Origin: Actinomycetota bacterium
GTDB lineage: Bacteria; Actinomycetota; Actinomycetes; S36-B12; UBA5976
Reading direction: 5' to 3'
Assembly (NCBI GenBank): GCA_947476765.1
Contig: CANJRK010000049.1
Span: forward strand, 1-6,613
Length of the DNA: 6,613 nucleotides
Part shown: positions 4,153-6,613 of the stretch, one piece after another
Numbering within the stretch: position 1 is the stretch's first letter
Layout of the letters: each line of letters starts with the position of its first letter
Notes under the pieces: model-generated
The model's database searches: none
What the model was told of the DNA's origin: nothing
What the model saw: the letters and a program-made list of their open reading frames with translations, nothing else
Position numbers and translations under genes: made by a program

Positions 4153-5550
4153 ATGTTAGACGCTCGCAAAAAAATTACCGTATCTATTTCTGCCATTGCA
4201 CTTGCACTTTCCACTTTGGCCACAACTTCTCCCGCGCAAGCAGTCCCTGAAGTTGGGGGAATGACTGGGCAAAATACGGCAGATACGGCCACTGATTCGA
4301 TGGGCGGATGGAGTAACACCACTGCCAACGTGGATGGTAGACCGTACATTACAGAATTTACAGTCGATGGCAATCCTATGTTGACTGCAACTCCATCCGG
4401 TCCAAGGGATCCTCAGTGGTTAAGCGGCTTACGAGTTGTCGTGTCTGCCACAAATAGTTGCAGAATCGGTCAAGCACCAGCACCTGGTCAATGTTACGCA
4501 AATCCAAATCGCATCGGCATCACAATGGGCTACGGCAATCAGGATTCAGTTAGTACTAATTTTGCTCATTCATCAGCGAGCACTTATGGCATTACCGAAG
4601 ATTCAGAAATTGACATGACCATTTACCTAAATACCTTGGCAGGCAATTTAGGTTGGACTTGGTTGAATGGTCTACCTTCTTATTGGAAAGTTGATCCAGT
4701 AGCTAAAACCGTGCGAATAAAGTTCAAACCCCGCTACATGCCATCGTCCCGAGACATTGACAACTTCTGCTCAACAATTCCGGTGTCAACTTGTCCCACG
4801 GATACGGCTACATCGGAAATGCTGCAAGCAACCATGGTGATAAGTGTTGATAACACTGCACCACTATTTGAAGGCGCCCTATTTGCATCTTCTGGAGCAA
4901 TAATTGGTTCGCTTGAAGTGCCAAATTCATTTAGCACCACTGACGTGACAAGAAATTCCTTAACCTACGGCATAGCGGCGCCACACAATTTCGCAGCCGA
5001 TTTCACTCCTACCGGTGCTTCGTCGGCTGGCGGTGTTAGAAAAGGTTCGTTCTACGGATTCTTACCGAACACTTTATTGTCATCCGGCTTTGGTTTAACG
5101 GATCCCACTCAAGCATCTAGCTTGATGTCTATCGCACGCACAAGTTCCACCATTGCCACTGGAACTGATGCAGTAACTTGGGCAAATTGGGATGAAGTCA
5201 CTAATGGAACTGCGGGTCAGTTTGTGAGTATCACTGACATCACATTCTCCGCACCTAAATTCAAGATGTCCCGAAAGGTAACTGTTATCGCAAAGGGCAA
5301 TGCTCGGATTAAAGTAGCCAAGGGCAAAGCGCGCACTAAATCCGCAATCCTGAAAGATGTTGGCATAAAACTGGCGAAGGGCCAAAAGGCAGACATAAAA
5401 ATCGCAAGATCCTCGAAGAATGTTTGCTCAGTGAGTGGTTCCAAAGTGAAAGCAAAGAAATCTGGAAAGTGTTCATACACCGTCACAGTAAAGAACAAGA
5501 AGGGTAAGAAAGTTTTCACTAAATCTGGTTATTTCACTGTTACCAAGTAG
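4153..5550 (+). CDS. Secreted protein of unknown function with basic Ig-like C-terminal domain
   Basis: I do not recognise a characterised family. The 465-residue precursor has a typical Sec signal peptide: MLDARKK, a hydrophobic stretch (about 8-23) and an AQA|VP cleavage site after residue 30. The mature part is rich in Thr, Ser, Gly and aromatic residues up to about 370, with extracellular character. Its six cysteines fall in three close pairs (103/114, 206/214, 425/440), suggesting disulfides outside the cell. The last 90 residues are very lysine-rich and include two related stretches, IKVAKGKARTK (386-396) and IKLAKGQKADIK (405-416), then VCSVSGSKVKAKKSGKCSYTVTV; this resembles bacterial Ig-like surface modules ('v.v.G..v.a.k.G.c..tv'). 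There is no sorting motif or C-terminal membrane segment, so attachment, if any, may be through charge to the anionic cell wall. GGAGG five bases upstream supports the start; TAGCAT (4112-4117) is a weak candidate -10. Confidence 0.8.
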   Translation: MLDARKKITVSISAIALALSTLATTSPAQAVPEVGGMTGQNTADTATDSMGGWSNTTANVDGRPYITEFTVDGNPMLTATPSGPRDPQWLSGLRVVVSATNSCRIGQAPAPGQCYANPNRIGITMGYGNQDSVSTNFAHSSASTYGITEDSEIDMTIYLNTLAGNLGWTWLNGLPSYWKVDPVAKTVRIKFKPRYMPSSRDIDNFCSTIPVSTCPTDTATSEMLQATMVISVDNTAPLFEGALFASSGAIIGSLEVPNSFSTTDVTRNSLTYGIAAPHNFAADFTPTGASSAGGVRKGSFYGFLPNTLLSSGFGLTDPTQASSLMSIARTSSTIATGTDAVTWANWDEVTNGTAGQFVSITDITFSAPKFKMSRKVTVIAKGNARIKVAKGKARTKSAILKDVGIKLAKGQKADIKIARSSKNVCSVSGSKVKAKKSGKCSYTVTVKNKKGKKVFTKSGYFTVTK

Positions 5551-5619
5551 TGATTACCAAAGAGAGCGTTGGTTAACTAGAAACGTCCTTGTTGATATAT
5601 GGCTAATAGGGTATTCGTT

Positions 5620-5639
5620 ACTGGCTATTCCAAGCCAGT
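5620..5639. terminator. Hairpin between convergent genes, straddling the permease stop codon
   Basis: ACTGGCT (5620-5626) and AGCCAGT (5633-5639) form a perfect 7-bp stem around a 6-base loop. It overlaps the end of the PotC-like gene, whose stop is at 5627-5625, and faces the secreted-protein gene ending at 5550. No T tract follows on either strand, so as an intrinsic terminator it would be weak; it may protect a 3' end instead. Confidence 0.3.
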
Positions 5640-6422
5640 GTGAGTATTGCTTAGTCGCTGTGCCAAGTAAATCGGAATAATGGAAATCACAATTAAGGCA
5701 GCTGCGACAGCACTAACTATTGGTGCTTGAGTTGGGCGGAAAAGATTTTCGTATATCCAGATAGGTAGCGGCTGCACTCCCGCACCAGCTGTGAAAGTAG
5801 TAACAATAATTTCATCAAACGATAATGCAAATGAGAGAAGTCCGGCAGCTACCAGCGCAGTTTTTAACAACGGAAAGGTAACGAATCGAAACGTCATCCA
5901 TTTTTCAGCACCTAGGTCAGCAGATGCTTCTTCTAGGCTGAAACCGAGCCTGCGATACCGAGCAGCGACATTATTAAAGGCCACTACTGTACAAAATGTT
6001 GCATGGCCCGCAACTACGGTAAAGAAAGAAAGTCCACCCAGCACCGAAGTGAACACGTTATTAAGTGCGATACCAGTGACGATACCTGGAAGAGCGATTG
6101 GCAAAACAAACATAAGTGAGACAGTTTGTTTTCCAAAAAAATCATATTTAGTTAGAGCTGCAGCAGCTAAGGTTCCGAGCACTAGGGCAATGACAGTTGC
6201 AATTAGCGCAATGATGACTGAAGTTAAAACGGCACTTCTCACTCCTTCATTGTTAAACATCTTGACCCACCACTGTGTTGAGAATCCCTTTGGTGGCCAA
6301 CTTAATGAATTGCTCGAGTTGAATGAGTTGATAACAACTACAAACAGTGGGAGGTAAATAAATGCGAAGCCCAAAATTGTAAGTGAGCCAAAACTGACAC
6401 GCGAAGCACGAGAAAGTTGCAT
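5625..6422 (-). CDS. ABC transporter permease, PotC/YdcV-like (probable polyamine uptake)
   Basis: This is an inner-membrane permease subunit of a binding-protein-dependent importer; close relatives take up spermidine/putrescine or related compounds. The 265-residue protein shows about six membrane segments (roughly 11-31, 64-90, 101-121, 131-152, 187-209, 236-255). The cytoplasmic EAA loop, LEEASADLGAEKWMTFRFVTFPLL (163-186), with the Glu-Ala and Gly that contact the ATPase, lies between segments 4 and 5. Other PotC-type features are SFNSSNSLSWPPKGFSTQWW near 33-52 and PIWIYENLFRPTQAPIVSA at 220-238. The ATG at 6422 overlaps the stop of the upstream permease by one base (TAATG), and GGAG (6434-6431) lies eight bases before it within the end of that gene. 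The order matches potB-potC operons; ATPase and binding protein would be beyond the window. Substrate is inferred from family likeness. Confidence 0.9.
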   Translation of the reverse strand: MQLSRASRVSFGSLTILGFAFIYLPLFVVVINSFNSSNSLSWPPKGFSTQWWVKMFNNEGVRSAVLTSVIIALIATVIALVLGTLAAAALTKYDFFGKQTVSLMFVLPIALPGIVTGIALNNVFTSVLGGLSFFTVVAGHATFCTVVAFNNVAARYRRLGFSLEEASADLGAEKWMTFRFVTFPLLKTALVAAGLLSFALSFDEIIVTTFTAGAGVQPLPIWIYENLFRPTQAPIVSAVAAALIVISIIPIYLAQRLSNTHTGLE

Positions 6423-6613
6423 TACAAATTCTCCAATGCGCCAGAACGTCGAACGGCAGTCAAGTAACCGACCATAATCAAAACGGGAATCATCGCTACT
6501 GCAGCAGCAAACGGCAGATTTAATTGGAAGTTTTGATAAACCACGTTGCCCAGCATCTGACTCTTACCACCAACGATTTGGACCGTTATGTAATCGCCTA
6601 ACGAAAGTGAAAA
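6422..6613 (-). CDS. ABC transporter permease, PotB-like (3' part, cut by window edge)
   Basis: Only the last 63 codons and the stop are present. They read FSLSLGDYITVQIVGGKSQM, then LGNVVYQNF, a final membrane segment (about LPFAAAVAMIPVLIMVGYL) and a short basic tail, AVRRSGALENL. The 'sLGDYvT.q.vGG......GN.i...F' run is characteristic of the C-terminal region of PotB-type permeases, the usual partner of PotC. The stop overlaps the next gene's start by one base, so the two subunits are probably co-translated in equal amounts. The EAA loop lies outside the window. Confidence 0.88.
   Translation of the reverse strand, partial: FSLSLGDYITVQIVGGKSQMLGNVVYQNFQLNLPFAAAVAMIPVLIMVGYLTAVRRSGALENL

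Noticed and set aside
5095..5519. Minus-strand frames opposite the end of the secreted-protein gene
   Set aside because: They are products of the lysine-rich repeats read backwards (Phe/Leu-rich) and lack start signals.
5791..6357. 188-codon plus-strand frame opposite the PotC-like gene
   Set aside because: It is antisense to a permease with a clear EAA loop and membrane segments, and shows no recognisable domain or ribosome binding site.
1..6613. Defence island, mobile element or CRISPR locus
   Set aside because: No transposase, integrase, nuclease, toxin-antitoxin pair, terminal repeat or spaced repeat array is seen; the recognisable genes are mostly ordinary metabolic and transport genes.

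Overview
The window looks like a chromosomal housekeeping segment from a small-genome, moderate-GC actinobacterium, possibly of the freshwater planktonic type (Nanopelagicales/acI-like). This placement is an inference. It rests on a G+C that looks mid-40s by eye, short intergenic gaps, a cytoplasmic YceI protein, an ACT-domain malic enzyme without a phosphotransacetylase tail, and a secreted protein ending in a lysine-rich Ig-like tail. No rRNA, tRNA, CRISPR array, insertion sequence or phage gene is visible, and no stretch above 300 bases lacks a gene.

Layout. Positions 1-668 (minus strand) hold a molybdenum cofactor pair: moaC, and the first 63 codons of a MoaB/MogA-type gene whose ATG directly abuts the moaC stop. 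Positions 845-1039 (plus) encode a 64-residue protein of unknown function with a strong ribosome binding site, a hairpin in its leader and a strong terminator. Converging on that terminator is a YceI-family gene (1121-1660, minus). Upstream of it lies an ACT-domain malic enzyme (1727-3112, minus). The next two genes point the other way: a short-chain dehydrogenase/reductase (3256-4053) and a secreted 465-residue protein (4153-5550). The right edge (5625-6613, minus) carries two overlapping ABC permease genes of the PotB/PotC type, probably for polyamine or related uptake; the first is cut by the window edge.

Regulation. The most interesting signal is non-coding. The yceI promoter carries two 18-bp pseudo-palindromes of the form TAGTTnAA-nn-TTnAACTA, centred 21 bp (two helical turns) apart and covering the -10 box and spacer. 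A third site at 709-726, in the moaC/small-protein divergent region, matches one of them at 16 of 18 positions in reverse orientation. This suggests one MarR-like regulator, not encoded in the window, acting on yceI and on moaC and/or the small gene. moaC itself has a promoter placed as if for a leaderless transcript starting at its ATG. The secreted protein's Shine-Dalgarno sequence sits in the loop of a short perfect hairpin.

The genes do not form one pathway. Functional links within the window are limited to moaC with moaB/mog, and potB with potC. I see no convincing new defence, mobile or biosynthetic system; the candidates for novelty are the operator set, the 64-residue protein and the secreted protein.
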